Shown here piece after piece: positions 8,273-17,380 of a stretch of DNA of 64,000 nucleotides. Under the pieces are notes generated by a model, which had not been told where the DNA came from, made no database searches, and saw only the letters and a program-made list of their open reading frames with translations. This DNA comes from Pararhizobium polonicum (GTDB taxonomy: Bacteria > Pseudomonadota > Alphaproteobacteria > Rhizobiales > Rhizobiaceae): positions 62,001 to 126,000 of the forward strand of contig NZ_LGLV01000020.1 of the NCBI RefSeq assembly GCF_001687365.1, written 5' to 3'. The first letter of the stretch is position 1. Every line of letters begins with the position of its first letter. The position numbers and the translations under genes are program-made.

Positions 8273-9060
8273 GCAAATTCATCATCAACCGCCGCAAATT
8301 CCTCACCATTGCCGGTGTCGCAGCCTCCGCCGTGCCATTGTCGGGCTGCGATGCCTTTGATGGGTTTCTGTCGGGACAAAGTCCGGTGCGCGATTTCCTC
8401 GCCTCGGCAAACGGCCTGACCTATCGAGCCCACCGCATGCTGATCGGCGCCGACACGCTGGCGCCGGAATTTTCAACAAGCGAGATCCGTCAGGGCCAGC
8501 GGCCGAACGGTTCAACCGATCCGGTGGATGCAGACTATCTCGCGCTCAAGGAGACGGCTTTTGCCGGTTACCGGCTGGCGGTCGGCGGGCTGGTCGAGAA
8601 GCCGGTGAGCTTCAGCCTCGACGAATTGCGCAACATGCCGGCCCGCACGCAGATCACCCGGCATGACTGCGTCGAGGGCTGGAGCTGTATTGCCAAATGG
8701 ACGGGCGTTCAGCTTTCCAGGGTTCTGGACGAGGCGAAGGTGAAGCCGGAAGCGCGCTTCGTGGTGTTTCACTGTTACGACAGCATGAACCTTGGGCTGT
8801 CGGGCGCCGTGCCCTATTACGAATCCATCGACCTCATCGATGCCCGCCATCCGCAGACGATTCTGGCCTATGGTAATAACGATCAGGCTCTGCCGGTTGC
8901 CAATGGTGCCCCACTGAGAGTCCGGATCGAGCGGCAGCTCGGCTACAAGATGGCCAAATATATCAAGGGCATCGAGCTGGTCTCGACGCTGGCGCCATTC
9001 GGCAGCGGCAAGGGCGGCTTCTGGGAAGACCTCGGCTACGAATGGTATGGCGGCATCTAG
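8269..9060 (+). CDS. Tat-exported molybdopterin-dependent oxidoreductase, sulfite-oxidase fold
   Basis: The protein has 263 residues and is translationally coupled to the cytochrome b gene. The N-terminus has a Tat motif (NRRKFL, residues 7-12), a hydrophobic stretch, and a lipobox-like LSGC with C27, so it may be a Tat lipoprotein. The RHDCVEGWSC segment carries the expected Mo-ligating cysteine C134, as in the MsrP/sulfite oxidase superfamily. LRVRIERQLGYKMAKYIKGIEL is the usual cofactor-contact tail. The protein is shorter than sulfite oxidases and has no heme or dimerisation domain. The substrate is unknown: sulfite, methionine sulfoxide or another S/N-oxide are possible. Electrons probably pass through the upstream cytochrome b. 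Confidence 0.88.
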   Translation: MSKFIINRRKFLTIAGVAASAVPLSGCDAFDGFLSGQSPVRDFLASANGLTYRAHRMLIGADTLAPEFSTSEIRQGQRPNGSTDPVDADYLALKETAFAGYRLAVGGLVEKPVSFSLDELRNMPARTQITRHDCVEGWSCIAKWTGVQLSRVLDEAKVKPEARFVVFHCYDSMNLGLSGAVPYYESIDLIDARHPQTILAYGNNDQALPVANGAPLRVRIERQLGYKMAKYIKGIELVSTLAPFGSGKGGFWEDLGYEWYGGI

Positions 9061-10133
9061 CCGTCGACTTCCGGTGTCCTTGTTTTGGTCGTGCCGGGTG
9101 TCAAATCGCCGATGAAGTCGCCGATGCCGGGGCGTTTCAGGGCCCGGAACGGCATCGGACGGCAGAGGTCCATCGCGGCAATACCGATGCGCGCGGTCAT
9201 CAGGCCGTTGATAACGCCTTCGCCAAGTCTGGCAGACAGTTTCGACGCAAGGCCGTGGCCGAGGAGTTGCTGGATCAGGCTGTCGCCAACGGCGATCGAG
9301 CCGGTCACGGCGAGATGGGCAATCACGTCGCGCATCAGCCGCAGCATGCCGAGCGTGCCCGGACGGCCGCCATAGAGGTCGGCCATCGCCCGGATCAGAC
9401 GGGCCGATTCGTAAATGACGTAACCGAGATCGACGAGCGCGCGCGGGCTGACGGCGGTGACGATCGAGACGCGCTTGGACGCGTTGAGGATCAGGCCTCG
9501 GGCCTCGCGATCGAGCGGTGTCAGCAATTCTCGCTCCGTCAGGTCGAGCAGATGCGGACCGTCGATGATCTCGATTTCGGTTTCCTTCAGCCGCAGGCGT
9601 CCCCGTGCCGTCTGCGGTTTGGCGGCAAGCAGGTGGATGAGGTGCGCCATCACCTGGCGCGCCGGTTTCGCCGTCGGCGCCAGGCTGGCGTCGATGGCTT
9701 CCTGCTTCAGCGCCTGGACGGCGTTCAGCCGCATCAGCCCTGAGAGCTCGCGGGCAACGATGACGAGGAAGGCCAGCAGGCCGATGGCCGCCGTTGTTAT
9801 GGCGAGATAGCCGAGCCAGTCGGCACGGGTGAAAAGATCGCGTATGAGGCCATCGACCCACAGGCCGACCGCCAGCGAAACCAGAATGCCGAGTGCGCCG
9901 AACGCGATCCTGGCGAAGGAAAAGCGCCGTTTGCGCGGCGCGGCTTCCGTCACATCGGGCAGGGCACTGGTGGTTGCGGCGAAGGGATCGTCGGCGTCAT
10001 CCGTCATGACGATGTTTTCGTCGAAACTCGCCGGCGAACGCCGGAGCGGATCGCGTCCGCCGGTGTCCGACGGTTCGTTCTCGATCGTGAACACGGCAGG
10101 CTTGCGCTGCGGAATTTTGGGCGTCTCGCTCAT
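9057..10133 (-). CDS. YcjF-like DUF697 inner-membrane protein (TIGR01620 family)
   Basis: The protein has 358 residues. The disordered polar N-terminus (1-70) contains an FTIENEPSDTGGRDPLRR segment. Two membrane helices follow at about 74-97 and 106-127, then the DUF697 domain with HLAVTGSIAVGDSLIQQLLGHG and LGEGVINGLMTARIGIAAMDLCRP. Homologues (E. coli YcjF) accompany YcjX and have no settled biochemical function, though they are linked to envelope stress. The start overlaps the ycjX-like stop in an ATGA. The stop codon overlaps the stop of the convergent molybdoprotein gene by two bases, so no intergenic space exists. Confidence 0.9.
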   Translation of the reverse strand: MSETPKIPQRKPAVFTIENEPSDTGGRDPLRRSPASFDENIVMTDDADDPFAATTSALPDVTEAAPRKRRFSFARIAFGALGILVSLAVGLWVDGLIRDLFTRADWLGYLAITTAAIGLLAFLVIVARELSGLMRLNAVQALKQEAIDASLAPTAKPARQVMAHLIHLLAAKPQTARGRLRLKETEIEIIDGPHLLDLTERELLTPLDREARGLILNASKRVSIVTAVSPRALVDLGYVIYESARLIRAMADLYGGRPGTLGMLRLMRDVIAHLAVTGSIAVGDSLIQQLLGHGLASKLSARLGEGVINGLMTARIGIAAMDLCRPMPFRALKRPGIGDFIGDLTPGTTKTRTPEVDG

Positions 10134-11593
10134 GCCAGCCGGTCTCCGAACAGGAATTGCATGGCCCGGTCGAGCCGGATGTGCGGCACCGACAGTTTCA
10201 GTCCGCCACCGGTTTCTTCGATATGCGGCGGACGGAAACGAACGAAGCTTAGTTCTGGCACCAGGCTCTCTTCCGGTTTCGATTCAAGATCTTGAAAAAG
10301 TGAATCCGGATTCTTCGGTAAGTCACCGGTAAATATTGCTGTTTTCCGTTCGCCGTCGAAGGTTTCACCATTGATCGTTTCGCCCGCGATCGGCGTGCCG
10401 ACGATGACCGGCAGGGTATGGCCATCGTGATTGACGGTGGCTTCCCGGGTTGCCCGGACGGAGGCGATTGCCATCACTTCGAGCCCGGCGCCGCTCATGC
10501 CGATGCGCTCGATGGCGCGGTGGACGAGCCGTTCGGTGATCCGTTCGAGCCGGTCGTGGCTTTCGTGGTGTAGATGGTCGGCCTTGGTCGCGGCGATCAG
10601 CACCTTGTCGATCCGCTTGGTGAGAAAGGACGACAGGAAGGAATTGGTGCCCGGCTGGAAACTCGCCAGTACATCGGCAAGCGCGCCTTCCAGATCCAGC
10701 AGCGATTCCGGCCCGCGGTTGATGGCCTGCAGCGCATCGATCAGGACGATCTGCCGGTCGAGCCTGGCAAAGTGTTCCCGGTAAAAGGGTTTGACCATAT
10801 GCGTCTTGTAGGCCTCGTACCGCCGCTCCATCATCGCCCAGAGCGAGCCTTTTGGCGCGCGGCCTTCAGGCAGGACGGGAAGCGGCGAGAAGGTTAGCGC
10901 TGGCGAGCCTTCCAGATCGCCCGGCATCAGGAACCGGCCGGGCGGTAACGCCGACAAAGAGCGCTCATCCGATTTGCAGGCCTGGAGATAGCGGGTGAAG
11001 GTTTCGGCAAGCCGGCGGGCGTCCGTTTCCTCGGCCGGCGCTGCGATATCCAGCGAAGAGGCAAGAGACAGCCACTCCGCCGACAGTTCCGCGCGCACGC
11101 CGGTTTCTGCCCGATCCGTTGTCCGCTTGCTGAAGGTTCGAAAGTCCTGGGTGAGCAGCGGCAGGTCGAGCAGCCATTCCCCGGGATAATCGACGATATC
11201 GATCGACAGCCTGCCGGGCGAGAAAAACCTGTTCCAGCCGCTGGCACTTTCATAATCGAGCGTGATGCGAAGCTGCGAGATCGCCCGCGTCGAATCCGGC
11301 CAGAGCCGGTCGCGGACAAGGGCGGTGATATGGTCTTCGTACTGGAAGCGCGGCACCGCATCGTCTGGCTGAGGCTCCAGCCGGATTTTTGAGACGCGCC
11401 CGGAGCGAACGGCTTCGAACACGGGCAGGCGGCCGCCGTTCAGGAGATTGTGAACCAGCGACGAGATGAACACGGTCTTGCCGGCGCGAGACAGCCCGGT
11501 GACGCCGAGCCGCAGCGTCGGATTGACCAGACCCGATGCGCGGTCGGTCAGGGTATCGAGCGCAAGTCGTGCATCATCGGTGAAGCGGGTCAT
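10130..11593 (-). CDS. YcjX-like P-loop NTPase (DUF463)
   Basis: The protein has 487 residues from ATG 11593 (MTRFTDDAR); the frame is open further upstream but without coding character. The P-loop GVTGLSRAGKT is at about residues 30-40. The DIVDYPGEWLLDLPLL segment fits a switch-like element, and IAATKADHLHHESH resembles the TKxD base-recognition motif of GTPases. Family members are GTPases or ATPases of unknown cellular role, nearly always followed by the DUF697 partner, as here with ATGA coupling. A stress or membrane-integrity function is inferred from relatives in the phage-shock regulon of enterobacteria. No psp genes are nearby. Confidence 0.9.
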   Translation of the reverse strand: MTRFTDDARLALDTLTDRASGLVNPTLRLGVTGLSRAGKTVFISSLVHNLLNGGRLPVFEAVRSGRVSKIRLEPQPDDAVPRFQYEDHITALVRDRLWPDSTRAISQLRITLDYESASGWNRFFSPGRLSIDIVDYPGEWLLDLPLLTQDFRTFSKRTTDRAETGVRAELSAEWLSLASSLDIAAPAEETDARRLAETFTRYLQACKSDERSLSALPPGRFLMPGDLEGSPALTFSPLPVLPEGRAPKGSLWAMMERRYEAYKTHMVKPFYREHFARLDRQIVLIDALQAINRGPESLLDLEGALADVLASFQPGTNSFLSSFLTKRIDKVLIAATKADHLHHESHDRLERITERLVHRAIERIGMSGAGLEVMAIASVRATREATVNHDGHTLPVIVGTPIAGETINGETFDGERKTAIFTGDLPKNPDSLFQDLESKPEESLVPELSFVRFRPPHIEETGGGLKLSVPHIRLDRAMQFLFGDRLA

Positions 11594-11722
11594 GAATGGC
11601 GGCAAGATCTCGAGCCTCGGATACGCGTGTGGGGCTGGCTTTGCGGCCAGGCATGTTCGTTTGCGATATAGGGCGCCCAAGCGACCGAATAAAGGTTGCG
11701 GCGGGCTGTGACAGCATAGCCG

Positions 11723-12253
11723 TCAACGATTGTGCCGGTCCGGATCGATCCAGGCGGCCAATCTGCCAAGCGGCAGGGCGCCGTCGGAGGGGCGCGTATC
11801 GAAATCGACCACTGCCAGCGCGCCCGGTGGATATCCGGCTGGGATGGCCTCTGCCGCCGTCTCTTCACCCAGGGCTTCGCGCAGGATTTCCTCGATCACC
11901 GGATTGTGTCCGACCACCATGAGCGATGGAGGGGCGTCATCCTGGCTGCCAATGATCTCGCGATAGATATTCGCTCCGCCGGCGTAGAGCGCGTCGATAT
12001 AGCGGATATCCAGGTCCTGCGTCATTGCGCGGCGGAATGCGTCCGCTGTCTGGCGGCAGCGGACGGCGGACGAACAGAGGACGATATCCGGCACGAGGCC
12101 CCGGTCCGCCGCCATGCCGGCAACAATCTCGGCGTCGGCAAAACCTGCGTCATCCAGTGTCCTGTCGAAATCCGTCTGGCCGGGAAGCGCCCAGGCGGCC
12201 TTCGCATGCCGGAGAAGATAGAGCCGGAAAACCGGGGCGGGGGCAGCGGGCAT
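11723..12253 (-). CDS. SixA-type phosphohistidine phosphatase (histidine phosphatase superfamily)
   Basis: The protein has 176 residues. The catalytic RHG-type motif is LYLLRHAKAAW (R15, H16), and the second active-site histidine is in VVGHNPVIEE. SixA enzymes remove phosphate from phosphohistidine, for example on HPt domains and PTS proteins. The protein has the typical single-domain length and no signal peptide. It lies upstream of the ycjX-ycjF pair on the same strand with a gap of about 130 nt. An orphan HPt protein is encoded 9 kb away, but nothing in the sequence links the two. Confidence 0.85.
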   Translation of the reverse strand: MPAAPAPVFRLYLLRHAKAAWALPGQTDFDRTLDDAGFADAEIVAGMAADRGLVPDIVLCSSAVRCRQTADAFRRAMTQDLDIRYIDALYAGGANIYREIIGSQDDAPPSLMVVGHNPVIEEILREALGEETAAEAIPAGYPPGALAVVDFDTRPSDGALPLGRLAAWIDPDRHNR

Positions 12254-12746
12254 AAGGCATGGATCCCAGAAATGATGTTGCCACGTAAGGCCGTGTTGTC
12301 GGTCGTTCGGCTTTGCTTCCGCTTTGTCCGCCGGGGCTGCTGAAAGATCAAGTCACACGGCTTGTTTTTCAAAACTGGGCAGATCGACGTGTGCTGAAAC
12401 TGCAGGTTTGACGAGGGTGATGTGGGTAACGCCGTACGGTTTTCTGGCTGGTTGAAGAAGAGAGAAAAATCCAGTGCTTGTTTTTTGTGCGTCGGACATT
12501 TCGTCAAAATGGGCGTGCGCCGCTTTGCCCGTGCCGGAGCCGCAACTTTCGCAATAGATGTCGGATGTTGACCGCAAGACAATTTCCAGAAAAATTCCAA
12601 ACCTGTAATTTTGATGAAATATTAGCCTGTTAGCCTTTGAAGTAAGCAAAGCTTAAAAAGCGGTGGGCTGTTTTTCAAAGGCTTGAAACGGCGCGTGCAT
12701 GGGTCTATACACCGCCGCACATGAGATGTTCTTCAGGAGAATCGCG
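12254..12746. other. Intergenic region upstream of dksA
   Basis: 493 AT-richer bases lie between the divergent sixA-like and dksA genes. It contains the dksA promoter (12683-12711). Two near-identical segments around 12362-12373 and 12669-12679, both containing TTTTTCAAA after a G/C-rich GGCTTG or GGGCTG, form a short direct repeat. A weak inverted repeat AGCCTTTG/CAAAGCT lies near 12631-12653. The open frames here lack ribosome-binding sites and coding composition. Confidence 0.45.
12683..12711 (+). promoter_or_regulatory. Sigma-70-type promoter of dksA
   Basis: The -35 TTGAAA (12683-12688) and -10 TATACA (12706-12711) are separated by exactly 17 bp. This predicts transcription from about 12718 and a leader of about 29 nt containing the AGGAG used by the TTG start. 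Confidence 0.7.
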
Positions 12747-13166
12747 TTGAGTGAGAAGATCGATCTTAGTTCCTTTGTCTTGTCGGAGACCGAGGAATTC
12801 ATGAATACCAACCAGCGTGCATATTTCAGAGCAAAGCTGAACGCCTGGAAAAACGACATCCTCCGTGAGGCGCGCGAAACGCTCGGGCACCTTGCCGAGG
12901 AAAGTGCAAACCATCCTGATCTTGCAGACAGAGCATCTTCGGAAACCGACCGGGCCATTGAGCTTCGGGCGCGCGACCGGCAACGCAAGCTGATCTCCAA
13001 GATCGATGCGGCTCTACAACGGCTTGACGAAGGAACGTACGGCTATTGCGAAGAGACCGGCGAACCGATCGGACTGAAGCGTCTTGACGCAAGACCGATC
13101 GCCACCTTGTCGATCGAGGCGCAGGAGCGTCACGAGCGGCGGGAAAAAGTCTACCGCGACGAGTGA
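12747..13166 (+). CDS. dksA: RNA polymerase-binding stringent-response factor DksA, zinc-less variant
   Basis: The protein has 139 residues. The start is TTG 12747 (MSEKIDLSSF), chosen because AGGAG lies 8 nt upstream; an in-frame ATG at 12699 sits within the promoter. The coiled-coil tip residues D58, D61 and A63 (HPDLADRA) that reach the polymerase secondary channel are conserved, so ppGpp-dependent regulation of transcription is expected. The C-terminal globular domain keeps only the first of four zinc cysteines: C101, T104, S122 and A125 replace Cys4. Such single-cysteine DksA proteins are known and functional in other alphaproteobacteria (Rhodobacter). A strong terminator follows at 13190-13219. 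Confidence 0.95.
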   Translation: MSEKIDLSSFVLSETEEFMNTNQRAYFRAKLNAWKNDILREARETLGHLAEESANHPDLADRASSETDRAIELRARDRQRKLISKIDAALQRLDEGTYGYCEETGEPIGLKRLDARPIATLSIEAQERHERREKVYRDE

Positions 13167-13189
13167 TCGTTTCAGTCCCAAACTCAAAA

Positions 13190-13219
13190 CGGCGCGAGAT
13201 GATCGCGCCGTTTTTGTTT
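13190..13219 (+). terminator. Rho-independent terminator of dksA
   Basis: AACGGCGCGA and TCGCGCCGTT form a perfect 10-bp stem with a 5-nt loop, followed by TTTGTTTT. The 5' side is also A-rich, so it may act for the convergent minus-strand gene too. Confidence 0.85.
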
Positions 13220-13265
13220 TCTATACATGGTCCGACTGCCGGCGCCGGTCTTGCCTGGCGCAAGC

Positions 13266-14255
13266 TCAGCTCTTCCGGTTGACGGCAATTTCGTTGAGCA
13301 TGCGGTTCATCTCGTCTTCCAGCGTCGGCTCGGTTCGATTGCCTTGGCCGGCACCGAGACGGGGCTCCTGACGGACTGCCGGGTTGGGCAAGGGGGCAAG
13401 CGCCCGCGTGTCGCTTTCGACGCGAACATCATCGGCGGTCAGCTTGCCGAGATCGCCGGTGATCTCGGCATCGAGAATACGTTCGAACTCAAGCGCAGAG
13501 GCGTCTTTCTGGCTTTGAACGACCGGCTGGCTTTGAACCGCCGTGGGCTGCGCTGCCGTTGTGACCGGCGTTGAAGGGCGTTGCACGGCGACCGGCTGGC
13601 TGGCTGCCAGAACCCGCGAGCGCGCGGCTTCGAGAATATCTTCCGGCGATCTGGATGTTTCCAGCGACACCGGCGGTGTCATCGCGGTGGCGGTGGGCTG
13701 GGGACGCGGCTGGGCCTGGGCCGGAACCTGACGTTCAAGACCCGGCTGGCGGGCGACCGGCATGCTGTCCGGTAGCGGCTTTGCCTGGGCGGTCCTGACT
13801 ACCGGTGCTGAAACATCCGAGCCTTCGCCGTAGAGAACCTGGCCCATGGCGGAAACCGGCGCTGCCTTGATTTCCTGTTGCGGTGCCAGGCGGCGCTCCG
13901 CGACCGGGCGTGCGACGGCTGTTTCGGGCTGTGCCGTTATGGCGGCAGCCTGTGACGCGGGTTGGGATTGTGAGACGATCCGGCTCTCGATGACGACATC
14001 CGTCGGTCCGCCGATCATGATCAGGTGCTCGACGTCGTCACGCCGCACCAGAACGAGCCGCCGGCGCGTATCGATGGCGGCGGCGTCGAGCACCGCCAGC
14101 CGTGGCTGGCGATTCTTGCCGCCGCGGATGAACGGCGAGGACGGCCGGTTGCGGATGAACCAGAGCACGCCGACCAGGCAAAGCAGACCCAGAGCCACAG
14201 CGCCCGCGGCAATGATGAAACGGGTACCGTTGTTGCCAACGATATCTTCGATCAT
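13266..14255 (-). CDS. FliO-like membrane protein with long disordered tail
   Basis: The protein has 329 residues. ATG 14255 follows AAGGAG. One membrane helix lies at about 12-34, followed by a small beta domain (PRLAVLDAAAIDTRRRLVLV, EHLIMIGGPTDVVIES) typical of the FliO/MopB family, which helps assemble the FliP-FliQ-FliR flagellar export gate. About 200 residues rich in Gln, Pro, Ala and Val follow, low in complexity and probably disordered. A short acidic-to-basic terminus contains EDEMNRMLNEIAV. No flagellar gene is near, so a flagellar role comes only from the family resemblance. It is convergent with dksA and divergent from cckA. Confidence 0.65.
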   Translation of the reverse strand: MIEDIVGNNGTRFIIAAGAVALGLLCLVGVLWFIRNRPSSPFIRGGKNRQPRLAVLDAAAIDTRRRLVLVRRDDVEHLIMIGGPTDVVIESRIVSQSQPASQAAAITAQPETAVARPVAERRLAPQQEIKAAPVSAMGQVLYGEGSDVSAPVVRTAQAKPLPDSMPVARQPGLERQVPAQAQPRPQPTATAMTPPVSLETSRSPEDILEAARSRVLAASQPVAVQRPSTPVTTAAQPTAVQSQPVVQSQKDASALEFERILDAEITGDLGKLTADDVRVESDTRALAPLPNPAVRQEPRLGAGQGNRTEPTLEDEMNRMLNEIAVNRKS

Positions 14256-14604
14256 GTGCTGTACTCCTTTGTGAACCCGTGGCTTGCGCCCATTTGACGG
14301 CTTTTTTCAGGCTGGGACAAGCTACGTCGGGCATTGTCCAATCTTCAATCCTTTACCCGCAATGCCGCGCTGTTTCCACCTTTGGAGAGGGGATAGCGGA
14401 CATTCCCTGTGAATTGACGCCAATGCCTTTCATGCAAGTGCTTTCTGCTCTTCCCTGCGGCTGTTAAAGATGATTCTTGCTTGGTGTTTCGCGGTCCGCC
14501 GGCGCGGGTTGCATATCCGCCCCGGCTGCCGTTGAGCGGAGCAGATGGATCGAACCCGCACGCTCATTCCGGGCGCGCATGGTGCGGTTGCAAACGAGGG
14601 CCTT
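14256..14604. other. Divergent promoter region, FliO-like gene / cckA
   Basis: 349 bases without a credible gene. A TTGACG at about 14416 and a TTAAAGATG segment at about 14464 are the only promoter-like words seen, and neither is part of a convincing -35/-10 pair. An open frame from 14545 is in phase with cckA but lacks a ribosome-binding site. Confidence 0.4.
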
Positions 14605-17205
14605 ATGACGAAATTGCGGCAGGCAGGTGACTACCACATGCCGATTGTGGACCGTGGAACCCGGCCGGGCACTGTGCTGCGGATCATTCTGCTCGCCATC
14701 GTCCTGACGGTTTCGGCTGTCGCCTTCGTCGTTTTCAAGAATCAGCTCGAAAACCAGATCGTGCTCGGCATACTCGGCGTGCTGGCCATGGTCGGCATTT
14801 TCTTTCTGGTCTCCTCGGTCATCGGCTTTATCGAGGTGATGCCGCAGTCGCGCCCCGATGAGCTTGCCCGCGCCTTCCTCGACGGCCATCAGGACGGCAC
14901 GCTGGTGACCGACCGCAAGGGCCGGATCATCTACGCCAATGCGGCCTATGGCGCGCTGACCGGTGCCACCAAGGCGACCGAGATCCAGTCTCTCGAAACC
15001 ATCCTGTCGCGCAATCGCGAGGCCACCGAGGCGATCTACCGGCTGACCAACGGCCTGCACGAAGGCAAGCCCGGCCATGAGGAATTCCGCCTGTTGAAGC
15101 CGTTGCGTCCGAACGGCGGCTCGGCCGGCTCCGGCGCACACTGGTTCCGCTTGAAGGCGCGCGTCCTGCCGCTCGAAGACGGCGAGCGCAATCCGCTCTA
15201 TATCTGGCAGATTTCCGACATTACCTCGGAGCGTGACGACCAGGAGCGCTTCTTCAAGGAATTGCAGAACGCGATCGACTATCTCGATCATGCGCCCGCC
15301 GGCTTCTTCTCCGCCGGCAAGAAGGGCGAGATCTTCTATATCAACGCCACGCTTGCCGACTGGCTGGGGGTGGATCTCACAAAGTTCCAGCCGGGATCGA
15401 TGACGATCGCCGATCTGGTGGCGGGCGAGGGGCTGGCGCTGGTGCAATCGGTACAGGCGGAGCCCGGCCTGAAAAAGACCAAGACGCTCGATCTTGACCT
15501 GCGCAAGGCCAATGGCCAGAGCTTTGCCGTGCGCATGGTGCACCGCGTCTCTTCTGCCCGCGACGGCGCACCCGGCGAGAGCCGCACGATTGTGCTGGCC
15601 CGCTCCAGCGACGACGAAAGCGATCAGTCGGCCTCGATCGCCGCCATGCGCTTCACCCGCTTCTTCAACAATACGCCGATGGCGATCGCTTCCGTCGACG
15701 GCGATGGCCGGATCCTCAGAACCAATGCGCCGTTCCTGAAACTGTTTTCCGCTGTCGTCTCGCAGGATGATATGGAACATGGCGCGCTGCTCGAGGCCGT
15801 CGTGCACGAGACTGACCGGTCGCGGCTGCGCGACGCGCTGGATGCTGCCAAGGACCGGCAGGGCGACATCGCGCCGATCGATTCGCTTCACCCGACCGAT
15901 GAGACCCGGCACTTCCGCTTCTATGTGAATGCCGTCATCGACCAGAGCGATCAGGCGCCGGAAGAGGCGGCGATCCTCTATGCCGTCGAGATCACCGAGC
16001 AGAAGGCGCTCGAAACCCAGATGGCGCAGACGCAGAAGATGAATGCTGTCGGCACGCTGGCGGGCGGCATCGCCCACGATTTCAACAACGTACTGACGGC
16101 GATCCTGCTTTCCTCCGACCATCTGCTTCTCTCGGCCCGCCCGTCGGATGCGAGTTTTGCCGATCTGATGGAAATCAAGCGCAACGCTAACCGCGCCGCA
16201 GTGCTGGTGCGCCAGTTGCTGGCCTTCTCGCGCAAGCAGACGATGCGACCGACCGTCTTGTCCATGACCGATGTCGTCGGCGACCTGCGCATGCTGGTCG
16301 ATCGCATGACCGGAACCAATGTCAAGCTCGAGGTCGATTACGGCCGCGATCTCTGGCCGGTGCGGACCGATCTCGGCCAGTTCGAGCAGGTGGTGCTCAA
16401 TCTGGCCGTCAACGCCCGCGATGCCATGCCCAATGGCGGCGTTATCACACTGCGCACGCGAAACCTGCCGGCATCCGAAGTGGCGGCGCTGAACCGCCGC
16501 GAGCTTCCCGAAGACGATTACGTGATGGTCGAAGTGTCGGATCAGGGCACCGGTATTCCGCCCGAGATCCTCGACAAGATCTTCGAGCCCTTCTTCACCA
16601 CCAAGGAAGTGGGCAAGGGGACGGGCCTTGGACTTTCGATGGTCTACGGCATCATCAAGCAGTCCGGCGGCTACATCTATCCGGAATCGGAAGTCGGCAA
16701 GGGAACGACGTTCCGCATCCTCCTGCCGCGCTATATCGAGGAAGCGCCGCTGCCGGGCGAGGCCGGCGAGGCGCAAGCCGCGGCTGCGCTGGCCGCAAAG
16801 GCTCCAGCCAAGGAGGAGCCGACCGACCTGACCGGCAATTCGGCGGTGGTCTTGCTGGTGGAAGACGAAGAGGCGGTGCGGCGCGGCGGCAAGCGGATGC
16901 TGGAGACGCGCGGCTACACCGTTCATGAGGCCGGTTCGGGCGTCGAGGCCCTGGAGATCATGGAAGAACTGAACGGCGCCGTCGATATCGTCGTTTCCGA
17001 CGTCGTGATGCCCGAAATGGATGGGCCGACGCTGCTGCGCGAAATCCGCAAGAGCTATCCGGACCTGAAGTTCATCTTCGTGTCCGGCTATGCCGAGGAT
17101 GCCTTTGCCCGGAACCTTCCGGCCGACGCCAAGTTCGGTTTCCTGCCCAAGCCGTTCTCGCTGAAGCAGCTGGCTGTCGCCGTGCGGGAAATGCTCGACA
17201 GCTGA
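14605..17205 (+). CDS. cckA: Cell-cycle hybrid histidine kinase/phosphatase CckA
   Basis: The protein has 866 residues. ATG 14605 has GAGGG 5 nt upstream. Two membrane helices near the N-terminus (about 23-75) anchor it with almost no periplasmic loop, as in CckA. At least two PAS-like regions follow (about 90-210, 220-330, with a further one before the kinase core). The HisKA motif [15 protein letters not shown] has phosphoacceptor H491. The HATPase has N-box [11 protein letters not shown] and G-boxes DQGTGIPP and [12 protein letters not shown]. The C-terminal receiver has phosphoacceptor D799 in [12 protein letters not shown]. CckA phosphorylates ChpT, which passes phosphate to CtrA and CpdR to control replication and division. 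A terminator follows, then ddl. Confidence 0.96.
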   Translation: MTKLRQAGDYHMPIVDRGTRPGTVLRIILLAIVLTVSAVAFVVFKNQLENQIVLGILGVLAMVGIFFLVSSVIGFIEVMPQSRPDELARAFLDGHQDGTLVTDRKGRIIYANAAYGALTGATKATEIQSLETILSRNREATEAIYRLTNGLHEGKPGHEEFRLLKPLRPNGGSAGSGAHWFRLKARVLPLEDGERNPLYIWQISDITSERDDQERFFKELQNAIDYLDHAPAGFFSAGKKGEIFYINATLADWLGVDLTKFQPGSMTIADLVAGEGLALVQSVQAEPGLKKTKTLDLDLRKANGQSFAVRMVHRVSSARDGAPGESRTIVLARSSDDESDQSASIAAMRFTRFFNNTPMAIASVDGDGRILRTNAPFLKLFSAVVSQDDMEHGALLEAVVHETDRSRLRDALDAAKDRQGDIAPIDSLHPTDETRHFRFYVNAVIDQSDQAPEEAAILYAVEITEQKALETQMAQTQKMNAVGTLAGGIAHDFNNVLTAILLSSDHLLLSARPSDASFADLMEIKRNANRAAVLVRQLLAFSRKQTMRPTVLSMTDVVGDLRMLVDRMTGTNVKLEVDYGRDLWPVRTDLGQFEQVVLNLAVNARDAMPNGGVITLRTRNLPASEVAALNRRELPEDDYVMVEVSDQGTGIPPEILDKIFEPFFTTKEVGKGTGLGLSMVYGIIKQSGGYIYPESEVGKGTTFRILLPRYIEEAPLPGEAGEAQAAAALAAKAPAKEEPTDLTGNSAVVLLVEDEEAVRRGGKRMLETRGYTVHEAGSGVEALEIMEELNGAVDIVVSDVVMPEMDGPTLLREIRKSYPDLKFIFVSGYAEDAFARNLPADAKFGFLPKPFSLKQLAVAVREMLDS

Positions 17206-17242
17206 CCGCCGGCAAGCCTGGGCCACCAGTAAAAAAACGTGC

Positions 17243-17276
17243 GCCGCTCGCAACGATCCATTGTGAGCGGCTTTTT
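17243..17276 (+). terminator. Terminator of cckA
   Basis: An 11-bp stem with one G-U pair (GCCGCTCGCAA / TTGTGAGCGGC, 17243-17253 and 17261-17271) is followed by five T. It lies 38 nt after the cckA stop. Confidence 0.8.
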
Positions 17277-17380
17277 CGCGATTGCAATTTGCAGACGCAA
17301 AACCGCCGTTTTCATTCCGGTTACTGGACTGGTTTTTGATGACCGGGTGGACCTGCTCCATCCAGAAAGTGGGGGCTTGA

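Noticed and set aside
12353-12649. 98-codon open frame on the minus strand upstream of dksA
   Set aside because: No ribosome-binding site and atypical composition for this genome; it lies in AT-rich regulatory DNA.
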